Assembly: GCF_014207535.1 (NCBI RefSeq) | Contig: NZ_JACHGK010000008.1 | Span: 134,593 to 198,592 of the forward strand | From: Bacillus benzoevorans | GTDB taxonomy: Bacteria; Bacillota; Bacilli; Bacillales; Cytobacillaceae | DNA: 64,000 nucleotides | Reading direction: 5' to 3' | Shown: one piece after another, positions 16,651 to 27,880 of the stretch | Position numbering within the stretch: position 1 is the first letter of the stretch | Layout of the letters: the number at the start of each line of letters is the position of its first letter | The notes under the pieces: generated by a model | The model's database searches: none | Told to the model about the DNA's origin: nothing | The model's input: the letters and a program-made list of their open reading frames with translations, nothing else | Made by a program: the position numbers and the translations under genes

Positions 16651-17781
16651 ATGGTGAAAGCAGCCTATATCCATATTCCATTCTGTGAACATATATGCCA
16701 TTATTGTGATTTTAATAAAGTATTTTTACAAGGACAGCCGGTAGAACAGTATATTACGGCACTGGAGGCGGAAATCGTGCTTACGTTGGAACGTCTGCCC
16801 GCTGAAAGTCTTCATTCCGTTTTTATCGGCGGGGGAACACCCACAGCGCTGACAGTTGCTCAGCTGGACAGGCTGTTTGCCGTTATTCATAAGTATTTAC
16901 CGCTGAATAAGGAGACAGAATTCACAGTCGAGGCTAATCCCGGGGATTTATCAGAGGATAAGCTTAAGCTGTTATATGCATCCGGAGTTAATCGTCTCAG
17001 CTTTGGTGTCCAGTCCTTTAACGATGAACTGTTAAAAAAAATCGGCAGAACACATAAAGCGGAAGATGTGTTCCGTTCCTTGGCCTCTGCAAGGAAAACC
17101 GGGTTTGATAATATAAGTGTTGATCTGATTTACAGCCTTCCTGGACAGACACTTGCTGATTTCAAAGCAACGCTGCAAACGGCTTTTTCCCTGGAGACGA
17201 CGCATTTTTCCGGCTACTCTCTCATCGTTGAACCGAAAACCGTATTCTATCAATTGCTGAACAAGGGAAAGCTGGAACTGCCGGGTGAGGATACGGAAGC
17301 CGCCATGTACGAATTATTGATGGAGAAAATGGAACAGCATCACTATGAACAATACGAAATCAGCAATTTTGCCAAAAGCGGATATGAGAGCCGTCATAAT
17401 TTAACCTATTGGGATAATAACCATTACTATGGTTTTGGGGCTGGTGCACACAGCTATTTGAACGGAGTGCGCATGTCTAATTACGGACCGTTGAAGAAAT
17501 ATATGACCCCGCTTCAAGAAAGGAAATTACCTGTTTATGAGGAACACACGGTGACGCAAAGGGAAATGATGGAGGAAGAAATGTTTCTCGGATTGCGCAA
17601 AACGAAAGGTGTTTCGATCGCCATTTTTCAGGAAAAGTATGGCGATAATCCATTGCACTATTTTAAGGAGCAAATAGAAGAGCTAAGCGAAAAAAAATGG
17701 ATTCAGGTTACGGGTGGGTATATATCCTTGACGAGACAGGGGCGTTTTTTAGGCAACGAGGTCTTCCAGGCATTTTTGTGA
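16651..17781 (+). CDS. hemW: HemW, radical SAM heme chaperone
   Basis: 376 residues. The radical SAM motif CEHICHYCDF (CX3CX2C) is at about 12-19, GGGTPT follows near 69, and a C-terminal HemN-like domain ends the protein. Once annotated as oxygen-independent coproporphyrinogen oxidase (hemN), this type has CX3CX2C rather than the extra cysteine of true HemN and acts as a heme-binding protein or chaperone. ATG has AAGGAG upstream. Confidence 0.93.
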   Translation: MVKAAYIHIPFCEHICHYCDFNKVFLQGQPVEQYITALEAEIVLTLERLPAESLHSVFIGGGTPTALTVAQLDRLFAVIHKYLPLNKETEFTVEANPGDLSEDKLKLLYASGVNRLSFGVQSFNDELLKKIGRTHKAEDVFRSLASARKTGFDNISVDLIYSLPGQTLADFKATLQTAFSLETTHFSGYSLIVEPKTVFYQLLNKGKLELPGEDTEAAMYELLMEKMEQHHYEQYEISNFAKSGYESRHNLTYWDNNHYYGFGAGAHSYLNGVRMSNYGPLKKYMTPLQERKLPVYEEHTVTQREMMEEEMFLGLRKTKGVSIAIFQEKYGDNPLHYFKEQIEELSEKKWIQVTGGYISLTRQGRFLGNEVFQAFL

Positions 17782-17847
17782 TCACCAGATTAGTGCAGCA
17801 TCCGAATCGTTTTTAATCAACATTTATAAAATGGTTAATATAATAAA

Positions 17848-17884
17848 AGGTGAATAGGCGAAATTCATTCACCTGCTGCTTTTT
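17848..17884 (+). terminator. Probable terminator after hemW
   Basis: GGTGAAT (17849-17855) pairs with ATTCACC (17867-17873), then GCTGCTTTTTGC. The short stem and delayed U-run make it a moderate candidate. Confidence 0.5.
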
Positions 17885-17937
17885 GCTAAATTTCGACATT
17901 TGTACTGCGAAGTTTGAAAAAACACACTGCGTTATTA

Positions 17938-17965
17938 TTGACATCATACCAGTTTATTTGATAAT
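17938..17965 (+). promoter_or_regulatory. Sigma-A promoter of the hrcA operon
   Basis: A perfect TTGACA (17938-17943), a 16-base spacer and GATAAT (17960-17965) place the transcription start at the left arm of the CIRCE operator. Confidence 0.8.
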
Positions 17966-17977
17966 TTATTATTAGAA

Positions 17978-18004
17978 TTAGCACTCGGGCTTAAAGAGTG
18001 CTAA
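17978..18004 (+). promoter_or_regulatory. CIRCE operator for HrcA
   Basis: TTAGCACTC, nine bases, GAGTGCTAA: a perfect match to the CIRCE consensus. HrcA bound here represses hrcA-grpE-dnaK until heat stress titrates GroE from it. Confidence 0.98.
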
Positions 18005-18019
18005 CAGAGGTGATGAAGA

Positions 18020-19051
18020 TTGCTGACTGATCGACAATTGCTTATTTTGCAGGTGATCGTTGATGATTTCATCCAAAATGCACAGCCGGTCGGTTCTCGA
18101 AGTTTGGCGAAAAAGGATGAAATTACGTATAGTTCCGCGACAATCCGTAATGAGATGGCAGATTTAGAAGAACTTGGGTTTATTGAAAAGACCCATACTT
18201 CATCAGGCAGGATTCCGTCTGAAAAAGGTTACCGCTACTATGTCGATCATTTGCTGTCGCCGCAGAAATTAGAGCATAAGGATATTCACAAAATTAAATC
18301 CATATTTGCTGAGCGTATTTATGAAATGGAATTAATCGTAAAAAACTCAGCGAAAATATTATCTGAGCTAACGAACTACACCGCCATTGTTCTTGGTCCG
18401 ATGGCCAGGGATAATAAGCTGAAAAAAATTCAAATTGTTCCGCTCAATAAAGAAACGGCTATCGCCATTATCGTAACAGATACCGGTCATGTAGAGAATA
18501 AGATGTTTCATTTGCCGGAATCACTCGATGCCAGTGATATCGAGAAACTTGTTAACATTTTAAATGATCGCTTAACAGGGGTTTCACTCGATCGCTTAAA
18601 TGATAATATCTTTAAAGAAGTAGCCGTTCTGTTACGCCAGCATATTCATCATTATGATGCCATTATGTATAACCTTGCCGATTCCTTAAAGCTGACTCAT
18701 AATGAAAAGCTGTTCTTTGGCGGCAAAACCAATATGCTCAGTCAGCCTGAATTTAATGATATCGATAAAGTGCGCAATCTGTTAAAACTGATTGAACAGG
18801 AAGATGATTTTTATGACATTCTGCGGAAAAATCCAACGGGAATTCACATTCGCATTGGCAGGGAAAATAATAACACGGCCATGGAAGACTGCAGTTTAAT
18901 TACGGCCACGTATTCAGTTGGAAGAGAACAGCTTGGTTCGATTGCGATCCTTGGACCGACGAGGATGAAGTATTCCCGTGTTGTCAGTCTTATGCAGGTT
19001 TTAGCGAAAGACTTATCAACTGTACTGACAGAATTGTATCAAACGAAATAG
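18020..19051 (+). CDS. hrcA: Heat-inducible transcription repressor HrcA
   Basis: 343 residues. An N-terminal winged-helix domain ([53 protein letters not shown]) is followed by the GAF-like and inserted dimerisation domains. It binds the CIRCE element directly upstream, so it is autoregulated. Start TTG 18020 has AGAGGTG about eight bases upstream. First gene of the class I heat-shock operon. Confidence 0.97.
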   Translation: MLTDRQLLILQVIVDDFIQNAQPVGSRSLAKKDEITYSSATIRNEMADLEELGFIEKTHTSSGRIPSEKGYRYYVDHLLSPQKLEHKDIHKIKSIFAERIYEMELIVKNSAKILSELTNYTAIVLGPMARDNKLKKIQIVPLNKETAIAIIVTDTGHVENKMFHLPESLDASDIEKLVNILNDRLTGVSLDRLNDNIFKEVAVLLRQHIHHYDAIMYNLADSLKLTHNEKLFFGGKTNMLSQPEFNDIDKVRNLLKLIEQEDDFYDILRKNPTGIHIRIGRENNNTAMEDCSLITATYSVGREQLGSIAILGPTRMKYSRVVSLMQVLAKDLSTVLTELYQTK

Positions 19052-19059
19052 TCGTGGAA

Positions 19060-19100
19060 ATATTGATAAGGGTGGAAGTGTTTTCCATCCCTTTCAATAT
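19060..19100 (+). other. Long hairpin between hrcA and grpE
   Basis: An 18-base arm (19060-19077) pairs with 19083-19100 with two mismatches and a five-base loop. No U-tract follows, so it is not a typical terminator. In B. subtilis the transcript is processed between hrcA and grpE; this hairpin is a natural candidate for that processing or for 5'-end stabilisation. Confidence 0.75.
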
Positions 19101-19153
19101 GTTCATATACAATCATGATTCACAATGTGAACTAATATGTTGAGGAGGTGACG

Positions 19154-19771
19154 ATGGTGACAGAAAAGGATCTATCTCAAGAAGAGTTAACTGTCCAAAC
19201 TGATGAAAAGGAAACAGAAGAGACAGTTGAAAATAAGCTTGCTGAAGAACCGGCTCAAGGTGGTGCAGAAACGAGTACAGCTCCTTCTGTAGAACAATTA
19301 CAAAGCGAACTGGAGGAGGCTTGCAGAAAGACTGCTGAGCTGGAAGCAAAGCTGGAAGAAACTGAAAACCGCATGCTTCGTTTGCAAGCAGACTTTGACA
19401 ATTCTCGTCGCCGTGCAAGACTTGATCTTGCTGCAGCCGAAAAATATAGAGCACAAAGTTTATTGACTGATCTATTGCCTGCAATAGATAACTTTGAGCG
19501 GGCGCTGAAAATGGAAGCGGACAATGAACAAGCGAAAGCTATTTTACAAGGAATGGAAATGGTATATCGCAGTTTGCTGGACGCGATGAAAAAAGAAGGC
19601 TTAGAGCCAATCGAAGCAACAGGAAAAGAATTTGATCCAAACTTTCATCAGGCAGTGATGCAGGCAGCGGATCCAAACTTCGAGTCTAATATTGTTGTTG
19701 ACGAATTTCAAAAAGGCTACGTATTAAAGGACAGAGTGATTCGTCCTGCGATGGTAAAGGTAAATCAGTAG
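19154..19771 (+). CDS. grpE: Nucleotide exchange factor GrpE
   Basis: 205 residues. An acidic, disordered N-terminus leads to the long dimerisation coiled coil (about 45-90, [32 protein letters not shown]). The C-terminal beta domain ([13 protein letters not shown] to the VIRPAMVKV end) contacts DnaK to release ADP. ATG 19154 and GTG 19157 are both possible behind AGGAGG; ATG is taken. Confidence 0.96.
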   Translation: MVTEKDLSQEELTVQTDEKETEETVENKLAEEPAQGGAETSTAPSVEQLQSELEEACRKTAELEAKLEETENRMLRLQADFDNSRRRARLDLAAAEKYRAQSLLTDLLPAIDNFERALKMEADNEQAKAILQGMEMVYRSLLDAMKKEGLEPIEATGKEFDPNFHQAVMQAADPNFESNIVVDEFQKGYVLKDRVIRPAMVKVNQ

Positions 19772-19782
19772 CTACATATTGA

Positions 19783-21633
<1,851 letters not shown>

Positions 21634-21703
21634 ATTTGCACAACGGCATGAATAAACAATAAACTGTATCGAGCCTACAAATTGAAAGAGAAACAGAAAA
21701 AAG

Positions 21704-21737
21704 TCAAAGTCAGGTTTAACTTGGCTTTGATTTTTTT
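21704..21737 (+). terminator. Terminator after dnaK
   Basis: An 11-bp stem (21704-21714 with 21720-21730; two G-U pairs), a five-base loop and a run of seven T. It partly uncouples dnaJ from hrcA-grpE-dnaK. Confidence 0.85.
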
Positions 21738-21759
21738 GCTTAGAAGACAGGTAAACATG

Positions 21760-21789
21760 TTGCATGAACAAATATTGAAATGCTAGAAT
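21760..21789 (+). promoter_or_regulatory. Probable dnaJ promoter
   Basis: TTGCAT, an 18-base spacer and TAGAAT lie between the dnaK terminator and dnaJ. This would give dnaJ expression independent of CIRCE. Confidence 0.5.
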
Positions 21790-21825
21790 AATCTTTATGT
21801 GAAATGATTCGGGGAGTGGCAATCA

Positions 21826-22956
21826 GTGAGTAAAAGAGATTATTATGAGGTACTTGGCGTAAGCAAAGGTGCCACGCAGGATGAAATTAAAAAGGCCTAT
21901 CGAAAACTGTCAAAAAAATATCATCCGGACATCAACAAAGAATCGGGTGCAGAAGAAAAGTTTATTGAAGTAAAAGAAGCCTACGAAGTATTAAGTGACG
22001 AGCAAAAACGGGCTCACTATGATCAATTCGGTCATACCGATCCTAATCAGGGATATGGCGGATTCGGAGGCGGAGGAGACTTCGGCGGGTTCGGCGGCTT
22101 TGAAGATATTTTCAGCACCTTTTTTGGCGGCGGCGGGGGCGGCAGACGACGTGATCCAAATGCTCCAAGACAAGGGGCCGATCTGCAATATACGATGACG
22201 TTAAAATTTGAGGATGCTGTCTTTGGTAAAGAAACAGAGATTGAAATTCCGCGGGAAGAAAATTGTGAGACTTGTAATGGCACGGGTGCCAAAAAAGGCA
22301 CAGAGCCACAAACATGTTCTCATTGTCATGGCTCAGGTCAATTAAATACAGAACAAAATACACCATTCGGGCGAATTGTTAACCGTCGTGTCTGTCATTA
22401 CTGTAATGGAACAGGTAAGGAAATTAAACATAAATGTTCAACCTGCGGCGGTACTGGCAGAGTGAAGAAACGCCGCAAAATTGCCGTGAAAATTCCTGCC
22501 GGTATTGATGATGGGCAGCAGCTGCGTGTAAACGGTCAGGGGGAACCAGGCATCAACGGCGGACCTTCAGGAGATCTGTATGTTGTGTTCCATATTCAGC
22601 CTCATGAATTTTTTGAACGGGACGGCGACGACGTATATTGCGAGGTGCCAATCACTTTTGCTCAGGCAGCACTTGGTGACGAGTTAGAGGTTCCAACTTT
22701 ACATGGTAAAGTCAAATTAAAAGTGCCGGCCGGTACGCAAACAAGCACGAAATTCCGTTTAAGAGGAAAAGGAATTCCAAATGTCAGAGGCCGCGGCACG
22801 GGCGATCAGCATATTATCGTCAAAGTGATCACACCGACGAAGCTGACGGAAAAGCAGAAACAGCTGCTTCAGGAATTTGCTGAAACAAGCGGATCAAATG
22901 ATAAAGAAGATGACAGCTTTTTCGGGAAAATGAAAAGAGCCTTCAAGGGTGAATAA
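21826..22956 (+). CDS. dnaJ: Co-chaperone DnaJ
   Basis: 376 residues. A J domain with the HPD motif (YHPDINKE, about 33) is followed by a Gly/Phe-rich linker (about 75-110) and four CxxCxGxG zinc repeats ([32 protein letters not shown]), then the C-terminal client-binding domains. It stimulates DnaK ATP hydrolysis. Start GTG 21826 has GGGGAGTGG upstream. The Gly-rich coding DNA is a low-complexity stretch, not a separate repeat. Confidence 0.98.
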   Translation: MSKRDYYEVLGVSKGATQDEIKKAYRKLSKKYHPDINKESGAEEKFIEVKEAYEVLSDEQKRAHYDQFGHTDPNQGYGGFGGGGDFGGFGGFEDIFSTFFGGGGGGRRRDPNAPRQGADLQYTMTLKFEDAVFGKETEIEIPREENCETCNGTGAKKGTEPQTCSHCHGSGQLNTEQNTPFGRIVNRRVCHYCNGTGKEIKHKCSTCGGTGRVKKRRKIAVKIPAGIDDGQQLRVNGQGEPGINGGPSGDLYVVFHIQPHEFFERDGDDVYCEVPITFAQAALGDELEVPTLHGKVKLKVPAGTQTSTKFRLRGKGIPNVRGRGTGDQHIIVKVITPTKLTEKQKQLLQEFAETSGSNDKEDDSFFGKMKRAFKGE

Positions 22957-22977
22957 TTATAGTAGGAGTTGGAAGTA

Positions 22978-23916
22978 ATGAAATGGTCAGAGATCAGTAT
23001 CCATACCACAAATGAAGCGATTGAGCCGATATCAAATATTCTCCATGAAGCAGGTGCAAGCGGTGTTGTGATTGAAGACCCGTTTGAACTAGTAAAAGAG
23101 CGGAAGGATCAATTTGGCGAAATCTACCAACTCAACCCTTTAGATTATCCTGATCAAGGTGTTATTATCAAAGCCTATTTACCGCTCAATAGCTTTTTGG
23201 CTGAAACAGTAGAAGAAATTAAAAATTCCATTAACAATTTAGTTTCCTATAATATTGATATTGGTGAAAATAGTGTATCAGTATCCGAGGTTCATGAAGA
23301 AGATTGGGCAACTGCATGGAAAAAGTATTATCATCCCGTGAAGGTTTCGGAGCGCTTTACGATTGTTCCCACTTGGGAGGAATATACACCGGTGCAAAGT
23401 GACGAGCTGATTATTGAATTGGATCCGGGTATGGCATTTGGTACGGGGACACATCCAACGACCGTCATGTGTATCCAGGCATTAGAAAGAACGGTCAAAC
23501 AAGGCGACAGGGTCGTTGATGTCGGGACCGGATCCGGTGTGTTAAGTATTGCCGCTGCGATGCTTGGGGCGGGGAATGTTCATGCGCTTGATTTAGATGT
23601 GGTTGCTGTAGAATCTGCCAAGCAAAATATTGAATTGAATAAAGTGCAGGAGAACGTAACGGTTACGCAAAATAATCTGCTTGAAGGCATCGATATTGCC
23701 GCGGATATTATCGTGGCCAACATTCTTGCCGAGGTGATCCTAATGTTTACGGATGCTGCTGCCAAGACAGTCAAGAAAGACGGCTATTTCATTGCATCGG
23801 GAATTATTAAACAGAAAAAAGACGAGGTCAAGGATGCGATTGAAAAGGCTGGCTTTGATATTGTAGAAACACTGTACATGGAAGACTGGGTCGCGATAAT
23901 CGCGAAAAGGAAATAA
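22978..23916 (+). CDS. prmA: Ribosomal protein L11 methyltransferase
   Basis: 312 residues. An N-terminal L11-binding domain ([22 protein letters not shown]) precedes a class I methyltransferase domain with [19 protein letters not shown] and the NILAEV catalytic-side motif. It trimethylates L11. ATG 22978 has TAGGAG nine bases upstream; the earlier TTG at 22969 adjoins that site. It follows dnaJ by 21 bases. Confidence 0.95.
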   Translation: MKWSEISIHTTNEAIEPISNILHEAGASGVVIEDPFELVKERKDQFGEIYQLNPLDYPDQGVIIKAYLPLNSFLAETVEEIKNSINNLVSYNIDIGENSVSVSEVHEEDWATAWKKYYHPVKVSERFTIVPTWEEYTPVQSDELIIELDPGMAFGTGTHPTTVMCIQALERTVKQGDRVVDVGTGSGVLSIAAAMLGAGNVHALDLDVVAVESAKQNIELNKVQENVTVTQNNLLEGIDIAADIIVANILAEVILMFTDAAAKTVKKDGYFIASGIIKQKKDEVKDAIEKAGFDIVETLYMEDWVAIIAKRK

Positions 23917-23924
23917 GGGAAGAT

Positions 23925-23959
23925 AAAGGGGGTACCGTGTCACTTACACACCCCTTTTT
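23925..23959 (+). terminator. Terminator after prmA
   Basis: AAAGGGG (23925-23931) pairs with CCCCTTT starting at 23951, with an inner GTGT/ACAC stem, followed by T-rich sequence. rsmE follows at once, so it may be partial. Confidence 0.6.
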
Positions 23960-23991
23960 CACCATTTTTTTGCGGGAGGTGAGTTCATACG

Positions 23992-24741
23992 ATGCAGCGC
24001 TATTTTGCAGATTATAACAGTCAAGAAAACAGATTCCGGATCACAGGCGATGATTGCCATCATATCGCAAGGGTGATGCGGATGAAGGAAAAGGAAGAAA
24101 TTCTTTGCGTAAGCGAAGAGCGGAAAACAGCTTTATGTTCGCTAACAAAAATTTCCGATGATGAAGTGCTGGCAGATGTTATACAATGGATGGAAGAGTC
24201 TGCTGAGATGCCGGTTGATGTAACCATTGTGAGCGGTTTGCCCAAAGGGGATAAGCTTGAATGGATTATCCAAAAGGGCACAGAATTAGGTGCAGCCCGG
24301 TTTATCCCTTTTACTGCAGCCCGCTCAGTTGTGAAATGGGATGAAAAAAAGGCGGAAAAGAAGGTGAGCCGCTGGGAGAAAATTGCGAAAGAGGCTGCAG
24401 AACAATCACATCGGGCAGTCATCCCGCAAGTGTTACCTCCCATCTCATTTCAAACTTTGCTTAGAATGGGCAGTCAATATGATGTGAAATTAATTGCTTA
24501 CGAGGATCAGGCCAGGCAGGGCGAAAAATCAGTACTTGCTCATGCACTCAAAGGACTGAAAACGGGAAGCACGCTTCTTGTAGTTTTTGGACCCGAGGGC
24601 GGCTTGACAGAAAATGAAGTTAAAGAGCTTGAAGGAAATGGATTTAGAGCATGCGGACTTGGGCCGAGGATATTACGGACAGAAACAGCACCACTTTATC
24701 TTTTATCAGCTGTTTCCTATCATTTAGAATTATTGGGGTGA
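23992..24741 (+). CDS. rsmE: 16S rRNA m3U1498 methyltransferase RsmE
   Basis: 249 residues. An N-terminal PUA-like domain (MQRYFADY...DDCHHIARVMRMKEKEEI) is followed by a SPOUT-class domain with the knot motifs VFGPEGGLTENEV and LGPRILRTETAPLYLLSAVSY. It methylates U1498 in the decoding centre. Known as YqeU in B. subtilis. mtaB starts six bases after its stop. Confidence 0.95.
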   Translation: MQRYFADYNSQENRFRITGDDCHHIARVMRMKEKEEILCVSEERKTALCSLTKISDDEVLADVIQWMEESAEMPVDVTIVSGLPKGDKLEWIIQKGTELGAARFIPFTAARSVVKWDEKKAEKKVSRWEKIAKEAAEQSHRAVIPQVLPPISFQTLLRMGSQYDVKLIAYEDQARQGEKSVLAHALKGLKTGSTLLVVFGPEGGLTENEVKELEGNGFRACGLGPRILRTETAPLYLLSAVSYHLELLG

Positions 24742-24746
24742 AAAAT

Positions 24747-26099
24747 ATGCAAAAGGTGGCATTTCATACACTGGGATGTAAAGTAAACCATTATGAGACA
24801 GAGGCCATTTGGCAATTATTTAAACAAGAAGGCTATGAACGCGTTGATTTTGAAGCAACGAGCGATGTATATATTATAAACACTTGTACCGTAACGAATA
24901 CCGGGGATAAAAAAAGCCGGCAGATAATCCGCCGTGCGATCCGGAAAAATCCGGATGCCATCATTGGTGTAACAGGCTGTTATGCACAAACTTCCCCTGC
25001 TGAAATTTTGGAGATTCCGGGTGTAGATATTGTTATTGGAACACAGGATCGGGTAAAACTGCTGCCGCTGATCGATCAATTTAAAAAGGAAAGAGAGCCG
25101 ATCAATGCGGTTGGAAACATTATGAAAAGCCGTGTTTATGAGGAATTAGATGTACCGGCCTTTACCGATCGGACAAGGGCTTCCTTGAAAATTCAGGAAG
25201 GCTGCAATAATTTCTGTACTTTTTGTATTATTCCATGGGCAAGAGGGCTATTGCGTTCAAGGGATCCGGAGGAAGTCATCCATCAAGCGCAGCAGCTGGT
25301 TGATGCAGGATACAAGGAAATTGTCCTGACTGGAATTCATACCGGCGGCTATGGTGAGGATTTAAAGGATTATAATTTTGCGATGCTTCTTCGCGATTTA
25401 GAAGCACAGGTAAAAGGGTTAAAACGTCTCCGTATTTCCTCAATCGAGGCAAGTCAGATTACAGATGAAGTGATCGAGGTCATAAAAGAGTCCAATATCA
25501 TTGTGAGACACCTGCATATTCCCATTCAATCAGGCTCAAACAGTGTATTAAAAAGAATGCGCAGAAAATATACGATGGAATTCTTTGCTGAAAGATTGGA
25601 TCGCTTAAAAGAGGTGCTTCCCGGACTTGCGGTCACTTCCGATGTCATTGTCGGTTTCCCTGGTGAAACAGAGGAAGAGTTCATGGAAACCTTCAATTTT
25701 ATTCAAAAACATCAATTCTCTGAACTGCATGTTTTCCCTTATTCTAAACGCACAGGCACGCCTGCAGCGCGAATGGAAGACCAGGTGGATGAGGAAGTCA
25801 AAAATGAGCGGGTTCATCGTTTAATCACTTTATCTGACCAGCTGGCCAAGGAATATGCATCTAAGTTTGAGGGAGAAGTGCTGGAAGTGATACCGGAAGA
25901 AAGATTTTCAGATAATCCAGAAGCTGGCTTATACGAAGGTTATTCCGATAATTATCTCAAAGTTGTATTCCCTGCAACAGAAGATATGGTTGGTCAAATC
26001 GTGAAAGTGAAAATTGAAAAGGCCGGCTATCCATACAATGAAGGTAAATTTGTTCGTGTCCTTGAAGATACGGAAATAACAGAAGAAAAGGCTGTTTAA
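24747..26099 (+). CDS. mtaB: tRNA t6A37 methylthiotransferase MtaB
   Basis: 450 residues. An N-terminal UPF0004 domain holds three cluster cysteines (LGCKVN, NTCTVTN, GCYAQ). The radical SAM domain has CNNFCTFC (CX3CX2C), and a TRAM-like domain forms the C-terminus. It converts t6A to ms2t6A at position 37 of tRNA-Lys. ATG 24747 is preceded by GGGGTG at the rsmE stop. Known as YqeV. Confidence 0.95.
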   Translation: MQKVAFHTLGCKVNHYETEAIWQLFKQEGYERVDFEATSDVYIINTCTVTNTGDKKSRQIIRRAIRKNPDAIIGVTGCYAQTSPAEILEIPGVDIVIGTQDRVKLLPLIDQFKKEREPINAVGNIMKSRVYEELDVPAFTDRTRASLKIQEGCNNFCTFCIIPWARGLLRSRDPEEVIHQAQQLVDAGYKEIVLTGIHTGGYGEDLKDYNFAMLLRDLEAQVKGLKRLRISSIEASQITDEVIEVIKESNIIVRHLHIPIQSGSNSVLKRMRRKYTMEFFAERLDRLKEVLPGLAVTSDVIVGFPGETEEEFMETFNFIQKHQFSELHVFPYSKRTGTPAARMEDQVDEEVKNERVHRLITLSDQLAKEYASKFEGEVLEVIPEERFSDNPEAGLYEGYSDNYLKVVFPATEDMVGQIVKVKIEKAGYPYNEGKFVRVLEDTEITEEKAV

Positions 26100-26120
26100 T
26101 CCAGTTTCCTTCGACAAAAT

Positions 26121-26145
26121 ACGGGGCGTTATTGTGACGCCCCGT
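26121..26145 (+). terminator. Hairpin after mtaB, probable terminator
   Basis: ACGGGGCGT and ACGCCCCGT form a perfect 9-bp GC-rich stem with a seven-base loop. The following CATTATAT lacks a clear U-run. A smaller CATGC/GCATG hairpin with seven T follows at about 26187-26208 and may be the actual end. Confidence 0.6.
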
Positions 26146-26264
26146 CATTATATGCAGCACTTCGTGTTTCTTTAGCAAATATTTCCCATGCAACTCGCAT
26201 GTTTTTTTGGGACATGTTATCATTATAGAGGTAAACTTCTTGTTGAAAGGAGCCGTTCCTCACT

Positions 26265-26942
26265 ATGAATGTTGCGGGTATGATTGATCATACATTATTA
26301 AAAGCCGATGCTTCAAAGAAGCAAATAGAACAGCTCTGTGACGAAGCCGTTCAACACCACTTTGCTTCTGTATGTATTAATCCGGCATGGGTCAAGCTGG
26401 CAAGTCAGCGCTTATTGGGCACTGGGGTAAAGGTATGTACGGTAATTGGTTTTCCATTGGGTGCTGCCACTCCCGAGACAAAAGCATTTGAAACGGCCAA
26501 CGCCATTGAAAATGGTGCAGAAGAAGTAGATATGGTTATCAATATCGGAGCGCTGAAAAGCCATGATCTGGAAACCGTTGAACAGGATATCCGTGCTGTT
26601 GTGGATGCTGCGCGCGGCAATGCTCTTACGAAGGTCATTATTGAGACTTGTCTATTAACAAAAGAAGAAATGGAATTGGTCTGTAAACTTGCCGTCAAGG
26701 CCGGTGCTGATTTTGTTAAGACATCAACAGGGTTTTCCAGCGGCGGGGCAAATGTAGCAGATGTTAAATTGATGCGGCAGACGGTAGGTCCTGAAATAGG
26801 GGTGAAAGCCTCTGGGGGAATCCGAAACGCAAATGATGCTTTAACCATGATTGAAGCCGGTGCTTCGCGAATTGGGGCAAGCGCGGGTATTCAAATCGTT
26901 GAAGAATTAAAACAGCACGATCATCGCTTTACTGAAAAATAA
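26265..26942 (+). CDS. deoC: Deoxyribose-phosphate aldolase
   Basis: 225 residues. It splits 2-deoxyribose 5-phosphate into glyceraldehyde 3-phosphate and acetaldehyde. The Schiff-base lysine is in [16 protein letters not shown], the second active-site lysine is in GVKASGG, and the TIM-barrel start [10 protein letters not shown] is present. It stands alone here, away from nucleoside genes, where B. subtilis has other genes. ATG has GAAAGGAG upstream. Confidence 0.95.
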   Translation: MNVAGMIDHTLLKADASKKQIEQLCDEAVQHHFASVCINPAWVKLASQRLLGTGVKVCTVIGFPLGAATPETKAFETANAIENGAEEVDMVINIGALKSHDLETVEQDIRAVVDAARGNALTKVIIETCLLTKEEMELVCKLAVKAGADFVKTSTGFSSGGANVADVKLMRQTVGPEIGVKASGGIRNANDALTMIEAGASRIGASAGIQIVEELKQHDHRFTEK

Positions 26943-26999
26943 AAAGCACTTTTTAAGCAAGGTTTGACAAAATCAAACAGAGGTTAAGAAGAAATACAG

Positions 27000-27028
27000 T
27001 TGACCTAGTTTCACGGTTATATTATAAT
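27000..27028 (+). promoter_or_regulatory. Sigma-A promoter of rpsU
   Basis: TTGACC, a 17-base spacer and a perfect TATAAT, as expected for a strongly expressed ribosomal gene. Confidence 0.85.
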
Positions 27029-27032
27029 TGCA

Positions 27033-27056
27033 AAGTACATGGTATTTCATGTACTT
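27033..27056 (+). promoter_or_regulatory. Perfect hairpin at the 5' end of the rpsU leader
   Basis: AAGTACATG and CATGTACTT form a perfect 9-bp stem with a six-base loop, starting only about 5 bases after the -10 box. It therefore sits at the very 5' end of the mRNA. It may protect the 5' end or act in regulation; no U-tract follows. Confidence 0.6.
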
Positions 27057-27093
27057 GATGTAAGTGTGTTGTGCTCGGAGGGAGGGAAAGAGA

Positions 27094-27267
27094 ATGTCTA
27101 AAACTGTCGTTCGCAAAAACGAATCGCTTGAAGATGCTCTTCGACGCTTCAAACGTACTGTATCTAAATCAGGTACTATTCAAGAAGCTAGAAAACGCGA
27201 ATTCTACGAAAAACCTAGCGTAAAACGTAAGAAGAAGTCTGAAGCAGCTAGAAAACGCAAGTTCTAA
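27094..27267 (+). CDS. rpsU: 30S ribosomal protein S21
   Basis: 57 residues, very basic, [20 protein letters not shown] through the [14 protein letters not shown] end, matching S21 over its whole length. ATG 27094 follows a GGAGGGAGGG ribosome site; the upstream in-frame TTG would add residues absent from S21. It is co-transcribed with yqeY, as is usual. Confidence 0.97.
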   Translation: MSKTVVRKNESLEDALRRFKRTVSKSGTIQEARKREFYEKPSVKRKKKSEAARKRKF

Positions 27268-27282
27268 GAGAGGGTGTAATAA

Positions 27283-27726
27283 TTGAGTCTTCTCGAACGC
27301 ATTAACAATGATATGAAACAAGCGATGAAAAACAAAGAAAAAGATAAGCTGAGTGTTATCCGAATGATTAAGGCATCATTGCAAAATGAAGCACTAAAGT
27401 TTGGTCATGAGCTTACTGATGAAGAAGAATTAACTGTCCTTACACGCGAATTAAAACAGCGTAAGGATTCCCTCCATGAATTTGATAAAGCAGGTCGTGA
27501 TGATCTTGTTGAAAAAATTCGAACTGAATTAAAATATGTAGAGCTATACATGCCTGAACAGCTATCGGAAGAAGAGGTATCTGAAATTGTCAAACAAGCG
27601 ATTTCAGAAACGGGAGCTTCGTCAAAAGCGGAAATGGGTAAAGTAATGGCTGCTGTGATGCCAAAAGTCAAGGGCAAAGCAGACGGTTCACTTGTAAATA
27701 AACTTGTACAACAACATCTTTCATAA
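27283..27726 (+). CDS. yqeY: GatB/YqeY domain protein
   Basis: 147 residues. The helical YqeY domain ([29 protein letters not shown]) is related to the tail domain of GatB of the tRNA amidotransferase; a stand-alone role is unproven. Start TTG 27283 follows GAGGGTG. It ends with a strong terminator. Confidence 0.92.
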   Translation: MSLLERINNDMKQAMKNKEKDKLSVIRMIKASLQNEALKFGHELTDEEELTVLTRELKQRKDSLHEFDKAGRDDLVEKIRTELKYVELYMPEQLSEEEVSEIVKQAISETGASSKAEMGKVMAAVMPKVKGKADGSLVNKLVQQHLS

Positions 27727-27745
27727 AACATCTATTATTGCTTAT

Positions 27746-27780
27746 AAAAGGCTGCAGATTCCTCTGCAGCCTTTTTAATT
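27746..27780 (+). terminator. Terminator after rpsU-yqeY
   Basis: A perfect 13-bp stem (27746-27758 with 27763-27775), a TTCC loop and a U-run. Confidence 0.93.
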
Positions 27781-27816
27781 TAGTTTGCTTGGCTTATTTC
27801 ATATTTTTGCGATTTT

Positions 27817-27842
27817 TGAAACCATTTCTTTGTTGAATCGTA
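27817..27842 (+). promoter_or_regulatory. Sigma-W promoter of nfeD-floA-yqfB
   Basis: TGAAAC, exactly 16 bases and CGTA: a perfect match to the sigma-W consensus. In B. subtilis the orthologous yqeZ-floA-yqfB operon belongs to the sigma-W envelope-stress regulon. Confidence 0.85.
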
Positions 27843-27880
27843 TTCATTTATAATGAAAGTAAAGAAAGGAGGCTGGAACC

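Noticed and set aside
16651..17781. True oxygen-independent coproporphyrinogen oxidase (HemN)
   Set aside because: The CX3CX2C motif without the extra HemN cysteine, and the gene place before hrcA, fit HemW.
22060..22145. GGC-rich repetitive stretch
   Set aside because: It is the Gly/Phe linker coding region of dnaJ, not a separate repeat.
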